Shown here in pieces: positions 16,523-25,040 of a stretch of DNA of 64,000 bases. The stretch's first letter is position 1. Each line of letters starts with the position of its first letter. The notes under the pieces were generated by a model that was not told the DNA's origin, searched no databases, and worked only from the letters and a program-made list of their open reading frames with translations. The stretch is from Agromyces bauzanensis (GTDB taxonomy: Bacteria > Actinomycetota > Actinomycetes > Actinomycetales > Microbacteriaceae): positions 62,001 to 126,000 of the forward strand of contig NZ_BMMD01000005.1 in NCBI RefSeq assembly GCF_014645655.1, read 5' to 3'. The position numbers and the translations under genes are program-made.

Positions 16523-17830
16523 CTACTGCTGCAGGCCCGGGTACAGCGGGAACGCCGCCGTGAGGGCCTCGACGCGCGAACGGAGCGTCGGGACATCCGC
16601 CTCGCCCTTGAGCGCGAGGGCGATGATGTCGGCGACCTCGGTGAACTCGGCGTCGCCGAAGCCGCGGGTCGCGAGCGCCGGCGTGCCGATGCGCAGGCCC
16701 GAGGTGACCATCGGCGGGCGCGGGTCGAACGGCACGGCGTTGCGGTTCACGGTGATGAGCGCGTCGTGCAGCAGGTCCTCGGCCTGCTGGCCGTCGATCT
16801 TCGAGTTGCGCAGGTCGGCGAGCACGAGGTGCACGTCGGTGCCGCCCGTGAGCACGTCGACCCCCGCGGCGCGCGAGTCGTCGGCGTGGAGGCGCTCGGC
16901 GAGGATCTTCGCCCCGCGCAGCGTGCGCTCCTGACGGTCCCTGAAGTCGTCGGATGCCGCGATCTTGAACGCCGTGGCCTTCGCCGCGATGACGTGCATG
17001 AGCGGGCCGCCCTGCTGTCCGGGGAATACGTTGGAGTTGAGCTTCTTCGCGAGGTCGGCATCGCGCGAGAGGATGAAGCCCGACCGCGGGCCGCCGATCG
17101 TCTTGTGAACGGTCGACGAGACGACGTCGGCGTACGGCACGGGGTTCGGGTGCAGCCCCGCGGCCACGAGGCCCGCGAAGTGCGCCATGTCGACCCAGAG
17201 CTGCGCGCCGACCTCGTCGGCGATCTCGCGGAACGCGGCGAAGTCGAGGTGACGCGGGTAGGCCGACCAGCCGGCGATGATGACCTGCGGCGTGTGCTCG
17301 CGGGCCTTGTCGCGAACCACGTCCATGTCGACGAGGAACGTCTCGGGGTCGACGCCGTAGGACACGGCGTTGTAGAGCTTGCCCGAGAAGTTCAGCTTCA
17401 TGCCGTGCGTGAGGTGACCGCCGTGCGAGAGCTCGAGGCCGAGGATGGTGTCGCCGGGCGTCGCGATCGCGCTCAGCACCGCGGCGTTGGCGGTGGCGCC
17501 CGAGTGCGGCTGCACGTTCGCGTACGCGGCGCCGAAGAGCGACTTGGCGCGCTCGATGGCGAGGCTCTCTGCGATGTCGACGTACTCGCAGCCACCGTAG
17601 TAGCGCCGGCCCGGGTACCCCTCGGCGTACTTGTTCGTGAGCACGGAGCCCTGGGACTGCAGCACCGACACGGGCACGAAGTTCTCGCTCGCGATCATCT
17701 CGAGGTACTCGCGCTGGCGTCCGAGCTCGAGCTCGAGCACCTGGGCGATCTCGGGATCGACCTCGGACAGCGGCTGGTTCATCACCGATTGCTGGGAAAT
17801 GGCGGTTTCGGCCAAGACTGGCTCCTTCAT
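16523..17830 (-). CDS. glyA: Serine hydroxymethyltransferase
   Basis: A PLP enzyme of about 435 residues that converts serine and THF to glycine and 5,10-methylene-THF. Family markers are [34 protein letters not shown] (in parts), [21 protein letters not shown], the PLP-lysine motif [16 protein letters not shown], and [10 protein letters not shown] near the end. Two starts are possible: ATG at 17830, or TTG at 17815 with AAGGAG at 17822-17827 six bases upstream. The latter has the better ribosome site. A ZTP riboswitch precedes it. Confidence 0.96.
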   Translation of the reverse strand: MKEPVLAETAISQQSVMNQPLSEVDPEIAQVLELELGRQREYLEMIASENFVPVSVLQSQGSVLTNKYAEGYPGRRYYGGCEYVDIAESLAIERAKSLFGAAYANVQPHSGATANAAVLSAIATPGDTILGLELSHGGHLTHGMKLNFSGKLYNAVSYGVDPETFLVDMDVVRDKAREHTPQVIIAGWSAYPRHLDFAAFREIADEVGAQLWVDMAHFAGLVAAGLHPNPVPYADVVSSTVHKTIGGPRSGFILSRDADLAKKLNSNVFPGQQGGPLMHVIAAKATAFKIAASDDFRDRQERTLRGAKILAERLHADDSRAAGVDVLTGGTDVHLVLADLRNSKIDGQQAEDLLHDALITVNRNAVPFDPRPPMVTSGLRIGTPALATRGFGDAEFTEVADIIALALKGEADVPTLRSRVEALTAAFPLYPGLQQ

Positions 17831-17881
17831 GACATGCGGACCTGTTGGGTGCTGCCTGCTGCGACTCGCGCAGGGACATGC

Positions 17882-17958
17882 GTACCGGCCCAGGCGTACG
17901 GTCGGTCCGTGCCAGTCGCTCCCCGATGGTGACCATCTCAACGCCAGTCGCGACGCTC
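17882..17958 (-). promoter_or_regulatory. ZTP (pfl motif) riboswitch upstream of glyA-folD
   Basis: Read on the minus strand, the conserved pfl blocks occur in order: GCGACTGGCG (17942-17951), a short hairpin ATGG-TCA-CCAT (17925-17936 region), GGGGAGCG (17917-17924), a variable linker, and CGCCTGGGC (17889-17897), the pseudoknot-side block. This RNA class binds ZTP/ZMP, the purine-pathway intermediate that accumulates when 10-formyl-THF is low, and typically switches on glyA, folD or purH. The gene context fits exactly. About 55 bases between the aptamer and the start form the expression platform; its mechanism (terminator or ribosome-site masking) is not resolved. Confidence 0.9.
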
Positions 17959-17961
17959 GCA

Positions 17962-17967
17962 AGCATA
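17962..17967 (-). promoter_or_regulatory. -10 element for glyA riboswitch transcript
   Basis: TATGCT on the minus strand, about 7 bases before the first aptamer bases. That spacing places the transcription start at the aptamer edge. No convincing -35 is seen. Confidence 0.45.
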
Positions 17968-18107
17968 GCAACGGATGCCGCGATCCGCCCGACCGGGTCG
18001 GGTCGGTCGCAGACCGCGGCGGCGGCGGGAAGCAGCAGGCTCCGCTCCGCTGCGACCCACTTGGACCCTGCATGACGGCACCGCGCCATGGCAGGATGGG
18101 CTCGACC

Positions 18108-18203
18108 ATGTTCGTAAGGATTCCTGCTCTATTACTCGTCGCGGCGGCCGTCGTCAGCGCAGCGAGCGCGTGCGGGTCGCCCGACAGAACGGAGACGCCG
18201 TGA
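18108..18203 (+). CDS. 31-residue lipoprotein signal ORF, probably the displaced N-terminus of the GH20 gene
   Basis: The ATG at 18108 follows GACC and encodes 31 residues: MFVR, then a hydrophobic core [16 protein letters not shown], then a lipobox-like SAAS-Ala-Cys (Cys23) and a short GSPDRTETP tail. Its TGA (18201-18203) overlaps the GTG of the hexosaminidase in another frame. A lipoprotein signal directly ahead of an extracellular-type enzyme that lacks one suggests either a frameshift (real or a sequencing error) or coupling to a separate mini-ORF. I favour the frameshift. Confidence 0.55.
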   Translation: MFVRIPALLLVAAAVVSAASACGSPDRTETP

Positions 18204-19858
18204 CCGGCATCGTCCCCGCGCCCACCTCGTTCGAGCTGCGCGGCGAGGACGCGCCGTTCCGGTTGACCGAGGACTCCCGCATCGTGGCGCGGGGCGGCGG
18301 CGCGGCGGCCGTCGCAGAGACATTCGCCGCGCGGGCCCGGGCGACCACGGGATTCGCGCTGCCGGTCGTCGGCGGTGAGCCCGCGGCATCCGACCTCGCG
18401 TTCGTGATCGCGGGCGGCGAGGCACCGGGCGGGGCGACCGAGGGCTACACGCTCGAGGCCGGCGCCGGCGGCGTGCGACTCGGCGCCGACACCGCCGAGG
18501 GGCTCTTCCGGGGCACGCAGTCGCTGCGGCAACTCCTGCCCGCCGAGATCGAGCGAGCGGATGCCCCGAGCACGCCCGCGGGCGGATGGACCGTGCCCGC
18601 GGCATCCGTCGCCGACGCCCCGCGCTTCGCCTATCGCGGCGTCATGCTCGACGTGGCACGCCACTTCTTCCCCGTCGAGGACGTGCTCGATCTCGTCGAC
18701 CACATCGCGCTGCTGAAGTTCAACGTGCTGCACCTGCATCTCACCGACGACCAGGGCTGGCGGCTCGAGATCGAGTCGTGGCCCGAGCTCACCGGTACCG
18801 GCGCCTCGACCTCGGTGGGCGGCGACGGCGGCGGCTTCTACACGCGAGACGACTACCGCCGCATCGTCGCGTACGCGACCGAGCGCTTCGTCACGATCGT
18901 GCCCGAGATCGACCTGCCCGGTCACACGAACGCGGCGCTCAGCGCCTACCCCGAACTGAACTGCGACGGCGTGGCGCGTGCGCCGTACGAGGGCACCGAG
19001 GTCGCGTTCTCGTCGCTGTGCGCCTCGCCCGAGCGCGCCCAGGCGACCGACCGCTTCCTCGCCGACGTCACCCGCGAGGTCGCCGACCTCACGCCCGGCC
19101 CGTGGCTGCACCTCGGCGGCGACGAGTCGCTCGCGACGAGCCCCGCCGACTACCGCGACCTGGCGCGACGCATCGCCGCCGCCGGCGCGGCGACCGGCAA
19201 GACCGTCATCGGCTGGCACGAGCTGGGCGCGTCACCCGAGCTGCCGCCGGGCACGGTCGGCCAGTACTGGAGCTTCGTGGAGCCGGCGGCGGACGCCGCG
19301 GAGCTCACGCGCTCGATCGTCGACCAGGGCGGGAAGATCATCATGTCGCCGGCGGATGTCGCGTACCTCGACATGCAGTACGCCGATGATCGCCAGGGCC
19401 CACTCGGCCTCGACTGGGCGAAGGGCCCGACGACCATCGACGAGGCGTACCTGTGGGACCCTGCGGCGATCGTGCCCGGGGTCGGCGAGCACGAGATCCT
19501 CGGCGTGGAGGCGCCCGTGTGGACCGAGACGCTGGGCACGATGCCGGAGGTCGAGTTCATGCTGTTCCCCCGCGTCGCGGCGATCGCTGAGGTCGCCTGG
19601 TCACCCGCCGAGCGGCGCGACTTCGACGGGTTCCTCGACCGCGTCGCCGCGCTCGGGCGGCACCTCGATGCGCTCGGAGTCGAGTACCACCCCGTGCGCG
19701 GGGTGCCCTGGGCGGAGTGGGGCGCCGCGGCGGCATCCACTCGGCTACGTGACGCTGCCGGCCGTGAGGCCGCCCACGAGCCGCTTCTCGATGAGCATGA
19801 AGAGCACGACCACGGGGATGATCGCCACGATCGAGACGCCGAACACGTAGTGCCATGA
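18200..19858 (+). CDS. Family 20 glycoside hydrolase, beta-N-acetylhexosaminidase
   Basis: 552 residues as written. An N-terminal GH20b domain (about 1-140, [26 protein letters not shown]) precedes the catalytic barrel ([37 protein letters not shown] in parts, [13 protein letters not shown], and the acid/assist pair in LHLGGDES, about residue 310). It removes terminal GlcNAc/GalNAc from chitin or glycan fragments. It lacks its own signal peptide, while one lies immediately upstream out of frame. Family sequence ends near [12 protein letters not shown] (about 19725). The last 40 residues or so are antisense to the permease remnant, so the true C-terminus may have been altered by the adjacent deletion. 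Confidence 0.88.
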   Translation: MTGIVPAPTSFELRGEDAPFRLTEDSRIVARGGGAAAVAETFAARARATTGFALPVVGGEPAASDLAFVIAGGEAPGGATEGYTLEAGAGGVRLGADTAEGLFRGTQSLRQLLPAEIERADAPSTPAGGWTVPAASVADAPRFAYRGVMLDVARHFFPVEDVLDLVDHIALLKFNVLHLHLTDDQGWRLEIESWPELTGTGASTSVGGDGGGFYTRDDYRRIVAYATERFVTIVPEIDLPGHTNAALSAYPELNCDGVARAPYEGTEVAFSSLCASPERAQATDRFLADVTREVADLTPGPWLHLGGDESLATSPADYRDLARRIAAAGAATGKTVIGWHELGASPELPPGTVGQYWSFVEPAADAAELTRSIVDQGGKIIMSPADVAYLDMQYADDRQGPLGLDWAKGPTTIDEAYLWDPAAIVPGVGEHEILGVEAPVWTETLGTMPEVEFMLFPRVAAIAEVAWSPAERRDFDGFLDRVAALGRHLDALGVEYHPVRGVPWAEWGAAAASTRLRDAAGREAAHEPLLDEHEEHDHGDDRHDRDAEHVVP

Positions 19859-20366
19859 CGTCTCGTACTGGCCGACGAACTTCGTGAGGGCCACGGAGAG
19901 CGGCTGGTCGCCTGCGGTCGAGAGGATCACGAGCGAGGCCGCGAACTCGTTCCAGCACGCGACGAACGTGAACACGATCGCGGTCACGATGCCCGGCCAC
20001 ACGAGCGGCAGCATGATGCGGAACAGCACCGCGAGTCGCCCGGCACCGTCGATCTGGGCGGCCTCGTCGATCTCCTTGGGCACGCCGGCGAAGAACGAGT
20101 GCATGATCCACACCGCGAACGACAGGTTGAACGCTGCGGCGTCGTAGCCGGGGATCGAGCCCGTCATGACCTTGAGGATGGTCAGCGAGTTGAACACGTT
20201 GATGATGTTGATGAGCACCGCCACCGACAACGCGCCGCGCAGCTGCGGCAGGACGACGTCCCAGTAGGTGCGAGCGGGGCCGGCGCCGTCCATCTTCGCC
20301 GCCTCGAGCACGTCGCCCGGCACGGTGGCGAGGCCCGCGAGGATCGTGTAGGTCGTCGAGCTCGTC
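19745..20366 (-). pseudogene. Chimeric remnant of two sugar ABC permeases (MalF-type fused to MalG-type)
   Basis: On the minus strand the first ~65 residues (TILAGLATVPGDVLEAAKMD, LPQLRGALSVAVLINIINVF, VMTGSIPGYD) are the EAA-loop region and C-terminal half of a MalF-type permease. Directly after GYD the sequence becomes a MalG-type C-terminal half (NLSFAVWIMHSFFAGVPKEI, DEAAQIDGAGRLAVLFRIML, ending [14 protein letters not shown]). Two EAA loops in tandem without the helices between them cannot be one permease. The frame is kept across the join, but no start or N-terminus exists. This is an internal-deletion scar of an ABC import operon that once sat beside the hexosaminidase. Confidence 0.75.
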
Positions 20367-20672
20367 GGGGCGTACGCCGACGCCGTGCTCGGCAACATCA
20401 CCCTCGACCTCGCGTTCATCGGCGTCATCGGCATCGACGCGATCGTCGGCCCGACGTCGCACGACGAGCGCGAGGCCGCCGTGAACGCGCTCATGGCATC
20501 GCGCGCGACGCAGGCCGTGCTCGTCGCCGACGCCTCGAAGATCGACAAGCGCGCATTCGCCGCAATCGGGCAACGCCGCCTGTTCTCGACCGTCATCACC
20601 GACGCGGCCGCCACCGACGACCAGCGACAGCGCCTCATCGACGGCGGGTACGACGTTATCGTTGCCGAGTGA
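20354..20672 (+). pseudogene. C-terminal fragment of a DeoR-family regulator
   Basis: About 105 residues match the C-terminal sensing domain of DeoR/AgaR proteins: VVELVGAYADAVLGNITLDL, AFIGVIGIDAIVGPTSHDER, ALMASRATQAVLVADASKID, TDAAATDDQRQRLIDGGYDV. The helix-turn-helix and first half are gone. Sequence changes abruptly at about 20354-20366 into the permease remnant on the other strand. Its TGA overlaps the nagA GTG (GTGA), which preserves what was probably a regulator-nagA operon. Confidence 0.8.
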
Positions 20673-21826
20673 GGATTCCTGCCACCGTCATCCACTCGGC
20701 GCGCGTCGTGAGCGGCCGAGACACGGTCACCGACGCATGGGTGCGCTTCGATGGCAGCCTCGTCGCCGCCCGGGGCATCGGCGAGGGCTGGCGGGAGGCA
20801 CTGTCACCCGGCGACCAGGTGACGGATGCCGCGGGCCGCCACCTCGTCCCGGGGTTCATCGACCTGCACTGCCACGGTGCGGGCGGCGCATCCGTGGAAG
20901 AGGGCGACCAGGCCATCGACCGCGTCCTCGGGGTGCACAACGCGCACGGCACCACGCGCTCCGTGCTCTCGCTCGTGACGGCGCCCGTCGAGGCGCTCGC
21001 CGATCGGCTCGAGACCATCGGGCGGGTCGCGGCATCCGACCCGCGCGTGCTCGGCGCACACCTCGAGGGCCCGTTCCTCGACCACGAGTTCCGCGGCGCG
21101 CACGACCCAGCCCAGCTGCGCGACGCCGACGCGGCATCCGTCGACCGGCTGCTCGAGGCGGCGAACGGATGCCTCCGCCAGATCACCATCGCCCCCGAGC
21201 ACCCGGGGGGGCGCGACGCGATCGCCCGGTTCGTCGACGCGGGCGTCGCGGTGGCCGTGGGCCACACGGGCGCCGACTTCGAGACGGCGCTCGCGGCGTT
21301 CGACTCCGGCGCGTCCATCCTCACGCACGCGTTCAACGGCATGCGCGGCATCCACCACCGGGCACCCGGGCCGGTCATCGCGGCCATGCACGCCGACCAC
21401 GTGACGCTCGAGATCATCAACGACGGCGTGCACGTGCATCCCGACGTCGTGAGCCTCGCATTCTCCGGCGCGCCCGGGCGGCTGGCACTCATCACCGACG
21501 CGATGGCGGCGGCGGGCGCGGCCGACGGCGAGTACCTGCTCGGCTCGCTCGAGGTCATCGTGGCGGGCGGGGTCGCCCGGCTCCTCGCAGGCGGGTCGAT
21601 CGCCGGCTCGACGCTCACGCAGGACGAGGCGCTGCGCCGCGCCGTCGTCGACAGCCGCATCCCGCTGGCGGATGCCGTGGGCGCGCTCACCGAGACGCCC
21701 GCCGCGGCCGTCGGCCGAGCTGCCGACCTCGGACGCCTCGACCCCGGGTACGCCGCCGACGCCGTGCTCCTCGGCGACGACCTGTCCGTCGACGCGGTGT
21801 GGGGCGCGGGCGCGCGGCTCGCCTGA
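20669..21826 (+). CDS. nagA: N-acetylglucosamine-6-phosphate deacetylase
   Basis: A 385-residue amidohydrolase that deacetylates GlcNAc-6-P to glucosamine-6-P. It has the metal-site DLHCHGAGG (HxH), the catalytic-region LEGPFL, GHTGADFETAL, THAFNGMRG and ITDAMAAAG (catalytic Asp) motifs, and a closing GRLDPGYAADAVLL typical of the superfamily. The GTG at 20669 overlaps the stop of the DeoR fragment. With the original promoter region deleted, what transcribes it now is unclear. The partner nagB lies about 8 kb away in another operon. Confidence 0.94.
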   Translation: MRIPATVIHSARVVSGRDTVTDAWVRFDGSLVAARGIGEGWREALSPGDQVTDAAGRHLVPGFIDLHCHGAGGASVEEGDQAIDRVLGVHNAHGTTRSVLSLVTAPVEALADRLETIGRVAASDPRVLGAHLEGPFLDHEFRGAHDPAQLRDADAASVDRLLEAANGCLRQITIAPEHPGGRDAIARFVDAGVAVAVGHTGADFETALAAFDSGASILTHAFNGMRGIHHRAPGPVIAAMHADHVTLEIINDGVHVHPDVVSLAFSGAPGRLALITDAMAAAGAADGEYLLGSLEVIVAGGVARLLAGGSIAGSTLTQDEALRRAVVDSRIPLADAVGALTETPAAAVGRAADLGRLDPGYAADAVLLGDDLSVDAVWGAGARLA

Positions 21827-21836
21827 GGAGACCGGG

Positions 21837-23183
21837 ATGGAGCGGATCGGCGACAAGCTCCTGAGCTGGGCGTCCGTGCTCGATCCCGAGGCGCGCGACC
21901 AGGCGCTCGCGACGGCGTCGCTCGACATCGTGCACCCGTACGTCGCGCTCATGCCCGACGCGCATCCGGGCCTCGGCGCGACCGTGGGGTCGGTCATCCC
22001 GACCGTCGGCGCCGTGATCCCCGCGGCTGTCGGACTCGACATCGGGTGCGGCATGATCGCCGTGCGCACCCAGCTCGGCGCCGTCGATCTCCCCGCCGAC
22101 CTGCGCGAACTGCGCGAACTGCGCGAACTGCGCGAGTCGATCGAGCGGGCGGTGCCGCTGTCGGCCGGACACTACAACGACGTCATCACGCCGTCGGCCG
22201 AGGCGCGCGTGCACGAGCTCGAGGCGCTGGCGGCCGACGCGGGATTCGATCCCTCCGATCCGACACGCAACTGGCGGCTCCAGCTGGGTTCGCTCGGCAG
22301 CGGCAACCACTTCATCGAGGTGAGCCTGGACGAGCACGACCGGGTATGGCTGTTCCTGCACACCGGGTCCCGCGGCGTCGGCAAGAACATCGCGGATCGG
22401 CACATCCGGATCGCGAGGAACGAGGCGACCGCGAGGCGGCTCGACCTTCCCAGCCGCGACCTCGCGTGGCTCGTGGAGGGCACCGCCGCGTTCGACGCCT
22501 ACCTCGCCCAGATGCGCTGGGCGCAGCGGTTCGCGCTCCTCAACCGCGAAGAGATCATGGATCGCGTGGTGACGCAGGTCGGGCGCTGGGCGGACACGGG
22601 CATCGTCGAGGAGGAACGAATCAACTGCCATCACAACTTCACCCGGCGCGAACGGCACTTCGGCGAGGACGTGTGGCTCACGAGGAAGGGCGCGATCGAC
22701 GCCGGTAGCGGCGTGCCCGGCCTCATCCCCGGTTCGATGGGCGCTCGCTCGTACGTCGTGGTCGGCAAGGGGAACGCACTCGCCCTGAACTCGGCGCCGC
22801 ACGGCGCCGGCCGCGTGTACTCGCGCACCGCCGCGCGCCGAACCTTCACGGTCGAGCAGCTTCGCGAGGCGATGGCGGGCATCGAGTACCGTGACACCGC
22901 CGCCTTCCTCGACGAGATCCCCCAGGCGTACAAGCCCATCGACCGGGTCATGGCGGACTCGGTCGATCTCGTGGAGATCCGGCACACGCTCCGGCAGGTC
23001 GTCAACGTGAAGGCCGGGAACGGGCGCATCCATGACGCGCGTTCCGGAGAAATCTGCTGGAATGTCGGAAGATCCCGCGCCGTTTCGGTTGGTGCGCAGC
23101 GTGCCCGCTCAGGCGGGCACGCTGCGCACCAACGGAAACGGCCGACCGGGCGTCATGATCGGCATGTCTCCGCGTCTCCATTC
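21837..23183 (+). CDS. rtcB: RtcB-type RNA 3'-phosphate ligase, reading through without a stop
   Basis: About 395 residues match RtcB, which joins 2',3'-cyclic- or 3'-phosphate RNA ends to 5'-OH ends using GTP and Mn in tRNA repair. Motifs are DAHPGLGATVGSVIP, VGLDIGCGMIAVRTQ (metal Cys), QLGSLGSGNHFIEV, HTGSRGVGK, NCHHNFTRRE, GSMGARSYVVVGKG, HGAGRVYSRTAARR and TLRQVVNVK. The ATG at 21837 has GAGGAG 6 bases upstream. Relatives stop right after VNVKG; here no stop follows K (23010-23012) and the frame stays open into the sigma factor gene. The end given is the last base before that gene's ATG. A 9-bp repeat (22101-22136) encodes four Leu-Arg-Glu units. Confidence 0.88.
22101..22136 (+). repeat. 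9-bp tandem repeat inside rtcB
   Basis: Three perfect copies of CTGCGCGAA plus one CTGCGCGAG, in frame, encoding Leu-Arg-Glu four times. It is a likely copy-number variable, frame-neutral surface helix. Confidence 0.85.
23081..23140. terminator. 60-nt near-perfect hairpin between rtcB and the sigma factor gene
   Basis: The left arm 23088-23108 and right arm 23113-23133 are perfectly complementary (21 bp) around the loop TCAG. After one G-G mismatch the stem extends six more pairs (23081-23086 with 23135-23140). No T-run follows. It sits where the intergenic terminator of rtcB would be expected, although the reading frame is open through it. Confidence 0.8.
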
Positions 23184-25040
23184 ATGAAGCCCGAACCCGA
23201 ACCTGGAGGCGACGTGCCACCCCTGCGCACCGACCTGTCCGATGGCGCTCTCATCGAGCGCGCCCGTCGTGGCGACCGCGCCGCCTACGGCGAGCTCTGG
23301 CAGCGGCACGCGGCATCCGCCCGCACGGTGGCGCGCTCGTACAGCTCGCTCGACCCCGACGACCTGGTGGCCGAGTCGTTCACGAAGATCTACGATTCGA
23401 TCCTCGCCGGCGGCGGACCGACGAGCGCCTTCCGGCCCTACCTGTTCACGACGCTGCGGAACACCGCCGCGAGCTGGGGGCGCGGCCGACGGGAGACGAA
23501 CCTCGAGACGCTCGAGTCGTTCGAGGATCCCGCTTCGAGCGACGCCGCAACGCTCGACGCCCTCGATCGGTCGACGACCGCCCAGGCATTCCGCTCGCTG
23601 CCGACCAGATGGCAGGAGGTGCTCTGGTACTCCGAGGTCGAAGGCATGGGACCGCAGCAGATCGCCCCGCTCGTGGGCATGAGCGCGAACGCCACGGCGG
23701 CACTCGCGTACCGCGCGCGCGAGGGCCTGCGGCAGGCGTGGATCCGGGCGCACCTGCGCAACGCCGAGGCCGAGCCCGAGTGCCGGTGGACCATCGACCG
23801 GCTCGGCGGCTACACGCGCGGCAAGCTCCGCGCGCGCGACACCGCCAAGGTCGAGGCGCACCTCGACGACTGCGCGCGATGCACGATCGTCGCGGCGGAG
23901 GCACGCGAGGTGGGATCCCGCCTCGCGCTCGTGCTCCTGCCGCTCTCGGCCGGGGTCGGGGGCGCGACGGCGTACTCGGCGTGGCTGTCGCAGGGCGCGC
24001 CCGCAGTCGACGTCGCCATGGGTGCGACCGGGCTCCCGGCGGTGCTCGCCGGCGTGCCGGAAGTCGCCGGCGGGGCCGGGGGTGGGGCGACCGGGGGTGG
24101 GGCGACCGGGGGTGGGGCGACCGGGGGTGGGGCGACCGGGGGTGGGGCCGCTGGCGGCACGGCGACCGGCGGCTCAGCGACCGGCAGCACGGCGGCCGGC
24201 AGTGGCACGGCCGGGAGTTCGCTCGGCATCAGCGGCATCGCCGTTGGCGCGGGCGTCGGCACGCTCGTGGTCGCCGCGGCTGCGCTCGCGGTGTTCATCG
24301 CGGTGCCGAACCTCAACGCCGCGAACGAGGCCCCGCCCGCGGTGGTCGCCGAGCCTGCCATCGATGCGGCGCCCGCCCCCGTGCCTGCGCCCATTCCGGC
24401 GCCGATCGCGCCACCGGCCGTGCCGGATGCGTCGGTCGACGTCGACATCCCGGTCGAACCCGTCGCGCCGGGGCCGCCCGCACCACCGCCCGTGCAGCCC
24501 GTCCCGGCTCCCCCGCCCGTGCCGGTCGATGACGGCCTGCCCGCCCCGTCGTTCTCGGCCGACACCGCAGGCGGACTCGTCGACCCGCTCCTCACCGGCA
24601 CGGCCAGGGCCGGCGCGAGCCTCGTGGTCACGGCCGACGACGACCGCACGTGGACGACGACCGCCGATGCGGCGGGCGCCTGGAGTCTGGTCGCCAATGA
24701 CCTGCCGGCTGGCACCACGATGCTCACGGCGACGCAGGCGGATGCCACGGGCGAGGTCTCGCCCGTGGCAGAACCGGTCGCCGTCGACCTCGTCACCCCG
24801 GCGCTCGCGCTGCGCCGGAGCGGCCACCTCGTGTGGCATGCGACGTTCACGGGCGTGCCCGGCGCGAGCGTCGAAGTGCTCCTCGGCGATTCGTCCCTCG
24901 CCATCGTCGAACTCGACGATTCGGGGTCCGCGAAGGCCGTCGCGCTCACCGGCGACGACGAACTCGCCGACGCGCTCGTGCGCTACACCGCCGGCGGACG
25001 CACCGGGCCCACCGCCGGGGCGGTCGTCGAGCCCGGCTGA
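23184..25040 (+). CDS. Sigma-70 family factor with zinc-finger, membrane helix and Ig-like C-terminus
   Basis: About 618 residues. Residues ~10-90 are sigma region 2 (IERARRGDRAAYGELWQRHA, DPDDLVAESFTKIYDSI, FRPYLFTTLRNTAASWGRG). Residues ~125-185 are region 4 (FRSLPTRWQEVLWYSEVEGM, PQQIAPLVGMSANATAALAY). A zinc-finger/anti-sigma-like HxxxCxxC (AHLDDCARC) follows, then a membrane helix (GAGVGTLVVAAAALAVFIAV) after a Gly/Ala/Thr repeat, a Pro-rich spacer, and Ig-like sequence. One chain therefore holds sigma and anti-sigma-like parts, tethered to the membrane. The start may be ATG 23184 or GTG 23214 (GGAGG at 23205-23209). Upstream frame is open to rtcB. The 3' end overlaps the convergent MFS gene by 58 bp. 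Confidence 0.85.
   Translation: MKPEPEPGGDVPPLRTDLSDGALIERARRGDRAAYGELWQRHAASARTVARSYSSLDPDDLVAESFTKIYDSILAGGGPTSAFRPYLFTTLRNTAASWGRGRRETNLETLESFEDPASSDAATLDALDRSTTAQAFRSLPTRWQEVLWYSEVEGMGPQQIAPLVGMSANATAALAYRAREGLRQAWIRAHLRNAEAEPECRWTIDRLGGYTRGKLRARDTAKVEAHLDDCARCTIVAAEAREVGSRLALVLLPLSAGVGGATAYSAWLSQGAPAVDVAMGATGLPAVLAGVPEVAGGAGGGATGGGATGGGATGGGATGGGAAGGTATGGSATGSTAAGSGTAGSSLGISGIAVGAGVGTLVVAAAALAVFIAVPNLNAANEAPPAVVAEPAIDAAPAPVPAPIPAPIAPPAVPDASVDVDIPVEPVAPGPPAPPPVQPVPAPPPVPVDDGLPAPSFSADTAGGLVDPLLTGTARAGASLVVTADDDRTWTTTADAAGAWSLVANDLPAGTTMLTATQADATGEVSPVAEPVAVDLVTPALALRRSGHLVWHATFTGVPGASVEVLLGDSSLAIVELDDSGSAKAVALTGDDELADALVRYTAGGRTGPTAGAVVEPG
24081..24140 (+). repeat. 15-bp tandem repeat (4 perfect copies) in the sigma factor gene
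   Basis: The unit GGTGGGGCGACCGGG is repeated at 24081, 24096, 24111 and 24126, with degenerate copies on both sides. It encodes Gly-Gly-Ala-Thr-Gly units just before the membrane helix. Each unit is five codons, so copy changes keep the frame. The runs GGGGGTGGGG could form G-quadruplexes. Confidence 0.9.

Noticed and set aside
15231-18089. 952-codon minus-strand ORF over folD and glyA
   Set aside because: High-GC shadow frame; both real genes occupy other frames with full motif sets.
16523-19219. glyA extended N-terminally to an 898-codon protein
   Set aside because: The extension is antisense to the hexosaminidase and crosses the riboswitch; SHMT is about 430 residues.
19745-20695. The 316-codon permease ORF as an intact gene
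   Set aside because: Its first ~110 codons are antisense to the DeoR fragment and the rest joins two different permeases.
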